A stretch of 64,000 nucleotides of DNA, taken from assembly GCA_949752795.1 (NCBI GenBank), contig OX457057.1, positions 6,438,632-6,502,631 of the forward strand, in the 5' to 3' direction. Shown in pieces: positions 24,988-37,242 of this stretch. Both the position numbers and the translations under genes were made by a program. A model generated the notes under the pieces. That model was not told the origin of the DNA. It saw nothing but the letters and a program-made list of their open reading frames with translations, and made no database searches. The DNA is from Hyperoodon ampullatus (Eukaryota > Chordata > Mammalia > Artiodactyla > Ziphiidae). Every line of letters starts with the position of its first letter. The first letter of the stretch is position 1.

Positions 24988-25170
24988 TCAGGGGTCAGCA
25001 AGCTACTGGCCCACAGGCTATCTCCCAGCCCACCTATTTCTGTAAAGTTTTACCAGAACACAGCAACGCTATCACATACTATCTGTGACCAACCTGAGTA
25101 GCAGCCACAGAGAAGACAAAACTGAAAACATTTCCTATCTAGCGTTTTACAGAAAAAGCTTGCACCCTAT
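24988..25170. mobile_element. hAT-like MITE
   Basis: Left end CAGGGGTCAGCAAGCTACTGG; right end, read in reverse, GGGTGCAAGCTTTTTCTGTAAA. The interior has TTTCTGTAAAGTTTTACCAG and CATTTCCTATCTAGC, in keeping with a common mammalian hAT MITE. Confidence 0.6.
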
Positions 25171-26104
25171 CAGCTACCTGAGCGATAACACAAAATAAGA
25201 TGCACTTCTCTGGGAACTGATAGGAATGAGCCTCTTTTTCATAAACACCTTTGTGTATACATATGTAGTTTTAGTTCATGAGATGTAAAATTTGCATACA
25301 AAAAAGCTGACCCAAGCACAAAATGTCTCCAACCAGTATCCCAGACACAAAATAGCCTGTAACTCAGAAATCTAGTGAACTGCACTGTATTTTATCTCCC
25401 TTATAGAGAAAACCCAATATGAATAAGAAAACAAATTTCTCTAATGAATTAACCTTCAGAGATTTATAATTTGGTGTGATGTATCTTTGGAAACAATGAT
25501 GACACAGAGTATGTCACAGGGCTTAAGTACCTCCCCCACCAAAGACCTGGAGAAATTTCAAGTTCAGTACCCCCAGAGGTCAAAAGCATTATTAAACTCC
25601 ACAGATGCCCAGGGCATGCACCAGCAGAAAGAGAAAGCTAACCAAGTTTCACCTCTCACTGCTTCCATGGCAAGTTAAAACAGCAAGCGCTAATCATTAA
25701 ATTTGTACTGATGCTAATTTTTTAAACAGGCATTTGAATTTTCAAAGAAGTTCATGTTGCTTCTTGTTAAACCAGATCTCTAAAATGATAACCCGAACAA
25801 TAAGCCGATGAGCAGAAAAAAATACACAGAACTAGAAAACGGGGTAGAATAATAACCAGGGTGTTAAAATTCCATGACGGAAAGACTTAGATACAAAGGC
25901 ATTTTCCCCTGCAATCTCACTGTTACAAGGTTACTGTCAGAGGAGAGGAGTAAGGCCTGCAGCACAGTTTCTCAGTCAGATTCACAGCAGAGCCATATAT
26001 CAAAGTACACAGTCAGGAGACCTGATCAGGACAATCAGGTCTGTAAGGCAAGGGAGTTTCACTGTAATTTTGTAAATAAACACTTCAGTGGCTTTTTTTT
26101 TTTT

Positions 26105-26155
26105 TTAATGATCAATCCTGTTTTGTTTTGTTTTGTTTTAATGATCAATCCTGTT
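26105..26155. repeat. Short tandem duplication with TTTTG spacer
   Basis: TTTAATGATCAATCCTGTT occurs twice, separated by (TTTTG)n. Confidence 0.8.
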
Positions 26156-26549
26156 GACAGTTTTCTAGTCCATCTTCTGAAAGAACCCATTCCTCTGGCT
26201 CAACTCACTGCCTGATATTCAGCAATCACTGTTAGGATAATTACATTTCCTCAAGAAACAGCAGAAAGGCATCATTTCATACAAGCAAGAAATAAGACCA
26301 GAGGCTGTCTAGGTCTCAGCCCTTCTGCCTTTCTCCCCAAAATATAAAAGGGCAATGTGTCTCTTTCTTCCAGAGAAAGCGATATGCTCAGAACAATTCC
26401 AGCTGCACTCAAGATAGCTTAATAAAACAAGCTGAAAACTTAAGACTGTGTTCTCAAGATCACCGTGACAGGACACAAGTGTGTATTCTGAAGCCTTCCT
26501 TACTGGGGTCATACAGTGTACGGTGAATCAGCCATGCCACCTCTCCTGC

Positions 26550-27060
26550 GCTCTTGGACAGGCTACCACCCATGTCCTGTACTCACTCATTCAACCACAA
26601 TGAACTGGACAGAAGCAGGAGCTGCGAATCTGGTCGGGAAACAGGAAACAAACAATTCAAAAAAGCAGCACAACAAAAGATGAGGCCGGGAGGAAAGATG
26701 GAACAGAAGAGAAAATAATTAACTATCTGTAGGAGAGTGGCTGCCTACAGCGAGTGGCAGGTGGCACCTGGAGGGCCTGCAGCACATGCACTGTGGAGCT
26801 GGCGGGGGTGGGGTGGCTGTAGTTGTTCAGAAGCAGCATCTCTCTCCCCAGGGAGTCTTGCACCCAGGAGCCAGCTGGAGTCTGCTGGGCCCCGGGGAGC
26901 TTTCCCGAGGCAGAGCCTCTCCAGGGCAGCTGTGAGCCCACTGGGGCGGGGTGCCACGCACAGAAGCCACTTCCCACGCCCTGTCACTGAGGTCAGCCAT
27001 GCTTTCAAAGACCTCTCTCTCTTTCCAGCCTTTCTTCATTAGCTTCCCTTCCCCCCCAAC
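26550..27060. other. GC-rich unique stretch, possible regulatory DNA
   Basis: 26720-27000 is markedly more GC-rich than its surroundings, with G/C boxes such as GGCGGGGGTGGGGTGG and CCACTGGGGCGGGGTGCC. It is not a SINE. Four overlapping frames of 83-101 codons on both strands reflect the composition, not a gene. An enhancer or minor promoter is possible but unproven. Confidence 0.35.
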
Positions 27061-28830
27061 CCTCTCCCCTCCACACAAGATAAAGGGATTTTTTTAATCG
27101 GATCAGTTTTCCAGGGAAGCAGAAATGTGACTGTACACAGTTCTTTAGCCTCACCTCATGATTCCGCAACAGGGACTAACATCTCTCAACATGGCTTTGT
27201 CCAGCTGACCAGGCTCTTTCTGCAGCTGAATAAAAAAATCTTTAGAAACAGTTCTGTCTCCGCCAAAATAACACAAATACATCACACCACCAATTCTGGA
27301 ATACTGAAGCAGAGTCTTATCTCCCTTCAGACAGAACGTAGAAGGGAAGAAGGCTTCAAACCTCATCCAGAAGATTCCAACTCTACGAGTCCCACGGACA
27401 AGTCCCCTTGTGCTTCCACACAATGATGCCCCTGCGGAAGCCCACCCAGCCTGCTGGACAGCGGCAAAGGACTACTCACAGAAGCTCTTCCTTCTCTTCA
27501 TTCCCCAGCCTTTGTATTCTACTGGGACCACTGACACCACCAGCACTAAAAAGAGAACGAGTGCTAGTTTCTTTTTTCTCTCCCTGAAGCTCACAAGATG
27601 GGGTTGCTTTCTTTTTCAGCTGGTTGGTGGGTGTCAGCCACCTAATTAATACCCCCTTCTCATTAAAAGCTACCCCTAAAAAGCAAGTCGATCTCTTATA
27701 TAATTTTCTTCATAAGGAAAGAAGACAAAACTTAGCGTACATTAATCAATGTGTCAGGCTGACGTAATCAGCCAGATGCATTTGATGTTTGCTAAGGGTA
27801 TCACTAAAATAATCTGTTAGCCACCCACCCACAGCTACAAAAGAGAAAAACAGAACAAAACAAACAAGGTTTTTTTTAAAATGTGTATATGTGCCCAACA
27901 CTTTGTTTAATAACTCCAAAAGATACAAAACCACTTAGGCCAAAGTAAGCCACAAATCTATTCAAGAGCATTGTAAAATGCAAGGGAATTATCCAAAGGG
28001 CTGCACCGCTGACTGAATAATTTTAATACAGAATGCCCAGCAAATCTCCCTATATGCTGCCAACAGATCACCAGCAGAGGCAAATCCAGATAATGAAACA
28101 TTGTAAGAAGGGCCCTTTTTAATAATTTAGCCCATCAAGGAATGAGTATTGATTCTTGTTTTCAGCAGAAGGAGAGTGTTATCTTCAGCTTACAGCTCAG
28201 GGACAGCCTCAGGGGATTTAATCACAGTCCCTTTCCTGCCATGCGATCCTTCAGCTGTCACTGTGCAATCTTTGTCATTCTTCATCCATTTCTAGAGAAC
28301 CCCTGGTCTCAAAGATGTGCCTTCCCTACTTAACCCACAGAAGCCATAGCAGCATTTCAAGTTTTACATATTAAGCCTGTCTGTCTATTATCATTTGCCA
28401 ACTGTTCTTCTTCTAAATAATTTTAACAATTCATCAGATATCTTTGTGAACTTCCATCTTGTTTGTTAACAAATCTACTAAATATCTTAAGATCAGATTG
28501 ATATGCCATCATAATGGTTAAGTGTGCCGATCGATCTATGGACATGTGCAAACATTTTAATACAACCAAGAAGATGCTACCAAGAGAAGGAAAAACCAGG
28601 CAGAAGCAGTATAGGTATCAACCACTCTTTCCCCATTCCAACATGGAAGGAAATAAAGTCCCTAAACTTGAGGAAAAATTAACCAAAACAATAAATTTAG
28701 TGGTAATACTAAATTTAAGGGTATTCCTGCATCTTTATATATTGGAAAAATATTCAAAACCAAAAACAATTTTTAGACTGTAAACAAGCCAGCGATTTCT
28801 GATTCAAGTATAAATCAAACTGCTCTCATC
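27061..28830. other. Unique intronic DNA with candidate conserved blocks
   Basis: Repeat-poor. The subregion 27640-28330 has homeodomain-type cores (CACCTAATTAATACC) and a near-palindromic GGCTGACGTAATCAGCC at 27757-27773. No exon seen. Confidence 0.4.
27757..27773. promoter_or_regulatory. Near-palindromic bZIP-type site
   Basis: GGCTGACGTAATCAGCC: six-base arms are perfectly complementary around CGTAA, resembling MAF-recognition or ATF-type sites. Confidence 0.35.
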
Positions 28831-28882
28831 CCTGACGGAATGTTCTGCACTCCAGTTACACTATCCTGCTACTCCACTAACG

Positions 28883-29338
28883 TCACTCAACTTCAATTCT
28901 GTTGTCGTGGACAACTAGCCCCACCTTCCACTGAGTGTGTGAGACTGGGAGTTGGAGGCAGCCATTTCTGCTGCTCATTTGTCTTTGGATGTGATTCCAA
29001 AGCATCCCTCCATGATCCTGTGGATCAAGGTACTGTAATCCTGAGGGCTTCAGCACTCCAAGGTCACCACACACATCTTCTATTATAGGACACCAAAGGG
29101 ATTGTACAGCTGCCTTTCTAGGTCCTTCTGCTTTTCCACCCAGACTGTAAATTGTTACAAGGCCCTGGGGCAGTGCAGCAGCGGCTCCGTTCCATTCAGG
29201 CCTCAAGGAGGTCAGCGCTGTCAGGAGGCTGCAGCCAAGGGCAGCGGCCTCACCAATGACAACACCTCCCTCTCTGTGGCCAATGAGCCACTCTCCTGTT
29301 GTAAGATCACAGCAAGTTCCCCTCTAACAAAGACTTAA
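28883..29338 (-). other. Unassigned open stretch of about 150 codons
   Basis: The minus-strand frame stays open from near 29330 to a stop after GLVVHDNRIEVE at 28883, with no in-frame ATG near its upstream end. It includes GEWLIGHREGGVVIGEAAAL and LQYLDPQDHGGMLWNHIQRQ. I do not recognise the product. It could be a chance frame in a GC-balanced region, an old retrocopy fragment or part of an unnamed repeat. Confidence 0.25.
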
Positions 29339-29373
29339 AGAGCCAAAAACCATCAAATTAAAACAAAAATACA

Positions 29374-29713
29374 GGGACTTCCCTGGTGGCGCAGTGGTTA
29401 AGAATCCGCTTGCCAATGCAGGGGACACGGGTTCCAGCCCTGGTCCGGGAAGATTCCATGTGCCGCGGAGCAACTAAGCCTGTGCGCCACAACTACTGAG
29501 CCTGCGCTCTAGAGCCCACGAGCCACAACTACCTGAGCCCGTGTGCTGCAACTACTGAAGCCAACACGCCTAGAGCCTGTGCTCCACAACAAGAGAAGCC
29601 ACCGCAAGGAAGAGTAGCCCCCGCTCGCCGCAACTAGAGAAAGCCCACGTGCAGCAACAAAGACCCAACACAGCCAAAAAAATACACAGATAAAAATATT
29701 TTTTTAAAAACAT
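29374..29713 (+). mobile_element. CHR-1 full-length SINE
   Basis: GGGACTTCCCTGGTGGCGCAG head, long body with repeated CCACAACTACTGAGCC blocks, end AAGACCCAACACAGCC and an A/T-rich tail. Confidence 0.93.
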
Positions 29714-30248
29714 AATAAAACAGCCTCATGCTATGTTAGCTGAAAAACTGATATGCACATGTGTACGAGGTGTATGCTGTATGCATCCCACAAGCCCACG
29801 AGAATTAGAGCCGGTGAGGAAAAAAGTTACACTTGAGCCATATATTGATATCTAATCACTAAAACCATAACCAGGAATACTCTCCTGGTCCCACAACTCT
29901 CTCATTTTCAGGAGGAGCAGTAGGCAAAGTGGAAAGACACCCAATAGTCACTTCCTTCTAAAAAATACAAGCATGCATCTTCTGTTTCCCTGCCTAGCAC
30001 TGGCCAATGTTTCTCTTGACTGTATTAAACGCTACACTTCGTGTTAATGGTCCATTCAGTCACATTTAATGTATTCCTTTTTAAAACGCCCCTCTTTATC
30101 TGATTAAAAAACAATAATAATGTGCTTTTTTCCTATTTTATAAATGAAGCAAACTATTAATTCAATGGTTAAGAAGCAACTTCTTGGAGCCAAGAACTGC
30201 TCTGAGCACTGCAAACAAAAAGATGAGTGAAACACAGCCCCTTGATTT

Positions 30249-30397
30249 TCTTTTTTTTGTTTTCTTTTTTTTTGCGGGGGGTGGGGGGGTGCCGCACCGC
30301 TTGGCTTGTGGGATCTTAGTTCCCCGACCAGGGAATGAACCGTGCTCTTGGCAGTGAAAGCGCTGAGTTCTACCAACTGGGCCGCCAGGGAAGCCCC
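30249..30397 (-). mobile_element. Short CHR-type SINE
   Basis: Reverse orientation ending GCCGCCAGGGAAGCCCC. Duplication ACAGCCCCTTGATTT at 30234-30248 and a one-mismatch copy at 30399-30413. Confidence 0.88.
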
Positions 30398-30437
30398 AAC
30401 AGCCCCTCGATTTAACATTTTGCCAAAACGACAGATT

Positions 30438-30660
30438 ATGCAGTTGACTCTTCAACAACATTGAACTGTGTGGATCCACTTATATGTGGGGCTTTTTCAA
30501 TAGATACACAGTCAGCCCTCTGTGTCTGAAGATGTGGAATCCGTGGATACGAAGGGCTGGCTATGGGACGTGAGCATCCACGGATGTTGGCGTCTGAGGC
30601 AGGTCCTGGAACCAGTCCCCCACACATACCAGGGGGCAATATATGTACAAAGTAGCCATG
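30438..30660. mobile_element. Tigger/MER2-like DNA transposon remnant
   Basis: AGTTGACTCTTCAACAACATTG, then CAGTCAGCCCTCTGTGTCTG and AATCCGTGGATACGAAGG, ending with GGTCCTGGAACCAGTCCCCC: ends of non-autonomous Tigger-type elements, possibly two nested. Confidence 0.5.
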
Positions 30661-31489
30661 CATGTCAGGGATGCTGGCTAACTGTCTCCCCCTCAGAGAG
30701 AAGCAAGAGATGGGGAGGTGGAAGCAGGAGAGGGCTTTTATTTTCATTTCAATGCATATCTTCAATTTTTTAACAGACTCATTTTCTGGATTACCTATTT
30801 TATAATTTCATTAAGAGTTTCAAGCTACATGATTTTGACTCTGAATGTTTACATACAATCAAAAACTAAGTAGTACTACTATAATTATCACAAGCTAGTA
30901 TGTAAACAAGATAAACCCAATATGCCACGGTGGTGCCAGGTAAGGGCGAAGTCACAACATGGTAGCTACACTTAGAGAGGTTTCTCAGTGATAATAACAA
31001 AAATGAAATCAAGAGAAGAACTGAGTCACCACAAGGAACCCAGTAATCTAAACACATTATAACCAGCCCCTGGCCCCCAATAATCTGGGTCATAAGCAAT
31101 CAGTAACAAATTTATGTCACAAGTGACTATTTCATTTCATCAAAACATCATCACCCATTCTATCAAATTAATACTGGTAGTTAGAGTTTTATTGGTTTTG
31201 CAGTTTGGTTTGAATTTATTTATAAATTGTCTCTGAACGCTATATTAGGGATTTAAACATGCAGGTTATACCTAATTTGTGTGTTGGGGGAGGTAGGAAA
31301 TTAAGTTAAAATGGGAGAACCACAAAAACAAAATTTTTAAGGGCATAAAATACTGAGGTTTAAGAAACATAAGAGGTCCTGGAACTGCACTAAAAGAACT
31401 CTACATCCTGCAAAGGACAGGATCGGATCTGCAACTATAACAGTCACTGGTGGCAGACTTCCATGTGCTAAAGCTGGCTGCCCATAAGA

Positions 31490-31560
31490 TATCCCGGGGA
31501 GTGCTTGGAAAAACTGTGGATTCCTGGGCTTCACTCCAGAACTACTGAAGTAATGTTCTG
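31490..31560 (+). mobile_element. MER5-like hAT fragment
   Basis: GTGCTTGGAAAAACTGTGGATTCCTGGGC followed by CTCCAGAACTACTGAAGT, close to the MER5A core. Confidence 0.5.
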
Positions 31561-31562
31561 GC

Positions 31563-31625
31563 TTTAAAAGTGAGGAAACTGAGGAGCAGAGAGATGAAGT
31601 AACTTGATCACTAGTAACTGTTGCC
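31563..31625 (-). mobile_element. MIR core fragment
   Basis: AAGTGAGGAAACTGAGGAGC, then AGAGATGAAGTAACTTGATC: the reverse-strand MIR core. Confidence 0.5.
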
Positions 31626-31862
31626 AACATGAATCAAACCAACACCATTATTTCAGCAGTAAAAATGTGTATTTTTTTTAACCACGTCCATGATCTATTA
31701 CTTCTAAGCAGCTTTTCTCTCCTCTGGAGCGTAAAAATGGAACAAAACACCATTACAGGTTTTTCCTCTTTCTACAAAAATAATGAAAATTCATTAAGTC
31801 CCTGTGTTGCTAAAAATGAAAAACACCCTGAGGGCTCAACTGTTCTGAGGGCTTCCTCCTCA

Positions 31863-32032
31863 CCCACCTCTCCCTCCCTCCCTCTCTCTCTCTCTCTCCC
31901 TCCCTCTCTCTCTCTCTCTCCCTCCCTCTCTCTCTCTCTCTCCCTCCCTCTCTCTCTCTCTCTCCTCTCCCTTTCTCCTTCCCTCTTTCCCTTCCTTCTC
32001 TTCCTCCCTTCCTCCCTCCCTCTCTTTCTTCC
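31863..32032. repeat. CT-rich microsatellite
   Basis: About 170 bp of (CCCT/CTCT) repeats; the RERE-sense RNA would be GA-rich. The long frames on both strands are artefacts of this composition. Confidence 0.95.
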
Positions 32033-32449
32033 ACTTGACTCAAAAATCCCACCTTTGAGTTAATGGTAGGTGAATTCTGATCTATTTCTCAAAGACAGAG
32101 TTTGAGGGGAAAAAGAAAAAGAAGTGTATTCCACAATCACCACAGTGATTCAGGCAAAAAATAAAATAGGTGCTAATATTAGTGGGTGAAAATTTGATGA
32201 CAATCAGGGTATTTACAAGTTCTCAAAGTTTCCCCCTACCAATTACTTATTAATTACAAAGGGAAAGTTAGTAACTTATCCAAGTGATCCAAGTTGCTGT
32301 CACCAACAATGTGACAAATTGGTAACCGTGTCCTCTAATGTAAGGCACTTAGGACACAATACCACTAATATAACAGCCCTGCCTAAAATGCATAACCTTC
32401 AGCTAATAACTAGGAAGCAACAAACTACAAAAAACTGAACTGCACTCTT

Positions 32450-34262
32450 CCAAAACATGTCAATGTCATGAAAGACAAAGAAAGGCTAAGGAACTGTTCC
32501 AGATTAAAGGAGACCAAAGGGACATGGTAAATAGATGTGTGATGCTGGTCTGGATATTAGGCCAGAAAAACAAATTGCTACAGAGGGCATCACTGGGATC
32601 TGTGACAAAATGTGGATGTCTATAGATTCGATTAGTATTGTGGTGCTGTTAGACCTCCTGATTTTGGTAACTGTATAGTGGCTATATAAATGAATGTCCT
32701 TGTTCTTACAAAATACACACCTAAGTATTTAGGAGTAAACAGTCAAGATGTCTGCATTTTACACTCAGTTCAGAGCAATGGAATAGATTAGCGAGCCCAG
32801 AAACAGACCCACATAAAAGAGAGTCAACTGACAAAGGAGCAAAGGCAATGCAATAGAGAAAAGATAATTTTTTCAACAAATGGTGCTGAACAACTGGATA
32901 CCTACATGCCCTCCCCCGCCGCCCACAAAAAAAAAGAACCTAGACACAAAAATCAACTCAAAATGGATTACAGACCTAAATGTAAAATGCAAAACTATAA
33001 AACGCTGGAAGAAGATAACACAGAATGAAATCCGAATGGCTTTGGGTTTGGAGATCACTTTTCAGATTCAATACTAAAGGCACAATCCACGAAGGAACGA
33101 GAACTGATATGATAAGCTGGATTCATTAAAATGAAAAACCTCTGCTCTGTAAAAGACACTGTCAAGAAAAGAAAAGGACAAACCACAGACTAGGAGAAAA
33201 TATTTGCAAAAGACACATCTGATAAAGAACTGTCATGCAAAATACACAAAGAGCTCTTAACGCTCAACATGAAGAAAATAAACAGCCTGATTCGAAAATG
33301 GGCCAGAGCCCCTAACAAAAGATACTCCACATAGTATGTCATCAGGAAAATGCAAATTCAAACAACAGTGAAATACCACTAACAAGCCTAACAGGATGGC
33401 CAAAATCCAGAACACTGACAACACCAAATGCTGGTGAGGATGTGGAGCAACAGGAACTTTTCATTCACTGCTGGTGGGAACGCAGACTGGTACGGCTAAC
33501 TTTGGGAAACACTTTGGTTGTTTCTTAGAAAAGTAAACACACTCTTACCATACAATCCTGCAATGAGGCTCCCGAAGGAGTTAAAAACTTACATCCACGC
33601 AATAACCTGCTATAATGGATGTTACAGCAGCTTTATTCATAATTGCTAAAACCTGGAGGAACAAAGGTAGCTTTCAGTGGGTGAAAGGATAAACAAACTG
33701 TGGTACATCCAAACAACGGAATATTATTCAGTGTGAAATATTATTCAACTGTTACGCCATGAAAAGACATGGAGGAATCTTAAGTGCATACTACTAAGTG
33801 AAAGAAGCCAATCTGAAAAGGTTACATATTGTATGATTCAAACTATATGACATTCTGCAAAAGGCAAAACTATGGAGAGAGCAAAGAGATCAGTGGTTGC
33901 CAGGGGTCAGATGGAAGGGAGGGATGAATAGGCAAAGCACAGAGGATTTTTAGGGCAGGGAAACTACTCGGTATGGAGCTCTAATAGTGGATACACGGCA
34001 TTAGAAACTTGTCCAAACCCAAAGAATGTACAACACACTGAAAGTGAACCCTAATGTAAACTATGCACTTTGGATGATAAGGATGTGATAATGACCTGTG
34101 GATTCATCAACTGTAATATATGTACCACTCTGGTTTTGCTAATGGGAGAGGCTATTCACGTATAGGGGTAGGAGGTATATGGGAAATCTCTGTGCCTTCC
34201 ACTCAATTTTTGCTGTGATCCTAAAACTGCTCTAAAAAAATAAAGTCTATTTACAAAGAAGA
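32450..34262 (+). mobile_element. L1 ORF2 end and 3' UTR, sense, decayed
   Basis: 32450-32765 has CCTTGTTCTTACAAAATACACAC of an L1ME-like 3' end. From 32766 follow AACAGACCCACATAAAAGAG, AAATGGATTACAGACCTAAATG, CATTCACTGCTGGTGGGAACG, GTGGTACATCCAAACAACGG and TTGCTGTGATCCTAAAACTGC, in L1 order. Stops and frameshifts abolish ORF2. Confidence 0.8.
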
Positions 34263-34890
34263 GAAAGGAAAAAAATGACAAGTACCTGACATTCGATCTA
34301 ACTGTACAACAGGAGATCAAAGATAAAAACAGAAAATGCCAACTTCCAGGCATTAGGCATAACATTTTCTAGACTCTGGAAAGGATCGATTAACCTTAGG
34401 TATATTACTTAATCTTGACCCCAGGCCCTTAGAAAAATTGAAGGCCTTGATAGTTATAAGAGATATTGTCACTAAAAATACTATGAGGTCCTAAAAGGAG
34501 GTATAACACACAAAGTTTAAGCCAAACAAAACTGCAAGCTCTACACCTCCATGTGCTGAAATTTCTTTGGCAATTTATATTAATAAAACTCATTCTGGAG
34601 AACTTGTAAAGCCTGGGAACTCCACATATTTGCTTAGGTATTTTTCAAACAGTACGAAACAGCCCTAAAAAGGCAAAGTGGAAGGGCCTAACAGTGCCTG
34701 TAAGTAATGAAGGGTGATGCATTATCCCTGAAAGAAGGGAAAGCTCAACAAAACCTAAACATAATCATTAGGCTTCATACAGATCTATGGTAACAAAAAG
34801 ACTGCTTAAAACAGTAGGCCGTTTTTTAAAATCATAAGGTTATTCAAATCTACGTTCTGAAAAATGCGGCTTGATGTCCCTTCTGTAAAA

Positions 34891-34909
34891 AAAAAAAAAA
34901 AAAAAAAAG
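34891..34909 (+). repeat. Poly(A) run
   Basis: About 20 uninterrupted A residues without an adjacent SINE body. Confidence 0.75.
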
Positions 34910-35629
34910 AGCAGATGAATATGATAGAAGATGGCTGACATCCAAATTAGCGGACATCCAGCTTCTGAGGACGAGCAGCCTGTGAGGACAACTTCTCCAA
35001 AGGAAAGGAATTCACCTGGAAGCAGGTTATATCCTCGCTAATACTAATACTGGTCAACTGGGTGTTTTAAGAATTTTTTAAACTTGCTACATTAAAATTC
35101 AACAGCTATTAATTATCTTTCATTTAGGGTAGATGGATTAATCCCTAAATTAATATAGCACCTGTATTGGCAATTCTTCTGAAAATCAGATAAAAGCCAA
35201 TGGTTATTTTTGGCATATTTAGTGGCAGTTGGGGAAGCTACAGTAAACTCTGAAAAAAGCGGGATATCCTCAAAACCTCCTGTAGAGCTACAGAGGCAAC
35301 AAGATGACAGTTCTTTATAAGCACCAAGCAGGTAAGAAATATAATTAACTTAACTTTTAAGACAGCATTTTATAATAAATGTTCGCTTTTAATTATTAAA
35401 TGGTACCAAAAGTCCCAAGTATGAGAAGTACCAGTTAGAAATGATACTTTAAAATGATAAATGCCTTATGCAAGCAAAAAATAGTACTGTTTTAACAGTG
35501 GCTTGAGACTCAGTCAAAAAGTTTAAACTAGATTATTAGGCAAAGTATTCTTAGCTTCTAAAGAAATAAATGGTGTTATCACATGGGCTGGCTCTAAGAA
35601 CACCCAATGGTCAAGGAAGGAAGCAAGGA

Positions 35630-35770
35630 GCAATGGGAAGAACACCAACCAGAGACCCAAGAGACCTGGGCCTGAGCAGCGCCACATGAAGCAGGGGTTT
35701 GGGGTGAGCCACTGGACCCCGGCTTCCTGCTCTGTGTTGGTGAAGTAGGTCTGTCTAGATCAGGGGACTG
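35630..35770 (+). mobile_element. MIR-like fragment, 5' half
   Basis: AACACCAACCAGAGACCCAAG, AGACCTGGGCCTGAGC and CTGCTCTGTGTTGGTGAAG resemble the sense MIR head; diverged. Confidence 0.35.
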
Positions 35771-36319
35771 GATTTATCCCAAGGGAGATGCAAAGCCCAA
35801 TTTCTCACACGCACGAAGTTTTATCTGAAACAAATGCGGACTAACACACACACAGGCGGCAAGGGTCATTTTTCAAATGTACACAGATGCTGTTGAGTGA
35901 AAAGGGAGCTCATCGTTGGGGTCTGAAGTCAGACATTTTTTTAAACAAAAGAACAGTAAAGATAGGACCACCACAAGTGCTAACAGGAAAACAAAACTCA
36001 CCAATACTAAACAGGGTTCCCACACCAAGCTGTTAACACCACCGTCCATCTATTCAGGGGAAAGGCCAGCCTGTAAAACCCTCAGTGGCAGAAGCCTTCT
36101 ACTCTCCAAAGTGAATGAGCAGCAAGCATGTCAGCTGAGGAACTCACTTAGTAAAGTGAAGGCAAAGGGGCATCGAGGCAGGGGTCACCCAGGCAGTACA
36201 GTCAGCCAGGGGCACAACCAAGATTACACGTGGCCAGGTGAGTTCCTGAGTTAAACCTCAGTCCTGCCAGATTTTTATACAAAGGCAAGATTTCATATGA
36301 ACACAAACCTCAAGTTTTC

Positions 36320-36425
36320 TCACGTACAAAATGAAATAAATATCACAGATTGTTGTGGAGATCAAACGGGTTAAGTTACATGAAAAGAGTAGCAGTGTGC
36401 CTAGGCACAAAGTAAATGTTCCACG
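36320..36425 (+). mobile_element. MIR fragment, 3' half
   Basis: GTACAAAATGAAATAAATATC, TTGTTGTGGAGATCAAACGGG and GCACAAAGTAAATGTTCC follow the order of the sense MIR 3' half. Confidence 0.5.
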
Positions 36426-36869
36426 TTAGTTTACTTCCTTAACAGCTAGCTGATTTGAGGGGTGTGTGTTTGTTTTATCAGGGTTTTAATTATAGCCTTT
36501 ACTTGGAAAATAGCCTCAATTAAAGAAAAATTTTAAATATTTATATAATTTTAACAGTTACTTTCCTGATTTGAGGTTTTAAGTGACCCACCTCAAGAGG
36601 CTTTAGAGAATAGCAGTTTTTAAACTTAATTTTTAAAATTTTTTCAACATTTTAGGAATCTACTGATTATCATCCATGGTTGAAAAGTATATATTCTCTC
36701 CAGGAAATTGCACATATGTATAAGACTTTGCAAGAGATTTCAGAAAGTTCATAGGCGCTCTTAAACTCAAGGAGACCACCTAGGGGCCTATGGGCTTCAG
36801 ATTAAGAATGTCCAGAAAACTAATAAATTATTTAAACCTGATTAATTTAAACCTGATTAATTGTACCCG

Positions 36870-36891
36870 TTGTTTAATTATTTAAACAACA
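36870..36891. repeat. AT-rich inverted repeat
   Basis: GTTGTTTAA and TTAAACAAC around a TTAT centre. A duplicated TTTAAACCTGATTAA lies just upstream at 36832-36861. Confidence 0.75.
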
Positions 36892-36934
36892 AGACCCACT
36901 GTGATAAGAGATAATGCTTAAGGAATGTTTATTA

Positions 36935-37085
36935 TATGCCTGCATCACACTAAGCAATCTAATGAATTACTTTATTCACCTTTGTAACAACCCTTTGAGG
37001 TAAACAGTAGTGGTGTGCCCATTTTAGAGGTGAGAAAACTAAGGGTTAGAAAGGTTGATTAACGCATCCTATGTTACACAGGAAC
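36935..37085 (-). mobile_element. MIR fragment
   Basis: CATTTTAGAGGTGAGAAAAC and AGGTTGATTAACGCATCC, the reverse-strand MIR core, with CACTAAGCAATCTAATGAATT further upstream. Confidence 0.5.
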
Positions 37086-37154
37086 TCATCGAGAGAAAAA
37101 AATGTTCTCTAAAGAATAATACCCCAAAAACAAAACCAGTCGTTAAAAAAATAA

Positions 37155-37242
37155 TGACTTGGTTCAATCATTCACCAAAGAACATTTGGGCTCTTTCCAG
37201 TATTTTTCTATTGTGAATAAAGCTGCTATGAACATTTTTTTA
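37155..37242 (-). mobile_element. Small L1 3' fragment, antisense
   Basis: ACATTTGGGCTCTTTCCAGT and TTGTGAATAAAGCTGCTATG are the reverse complement of a standard L1 segment. Confidence 0.65.

Noticed and set aside
31629..32063. 144-codon plus-strand ORF rich in Ser/Leu/Pro
   Set aside because: Its second half is the CT repeat at 31863-32032; the first half has no recognisable homology.
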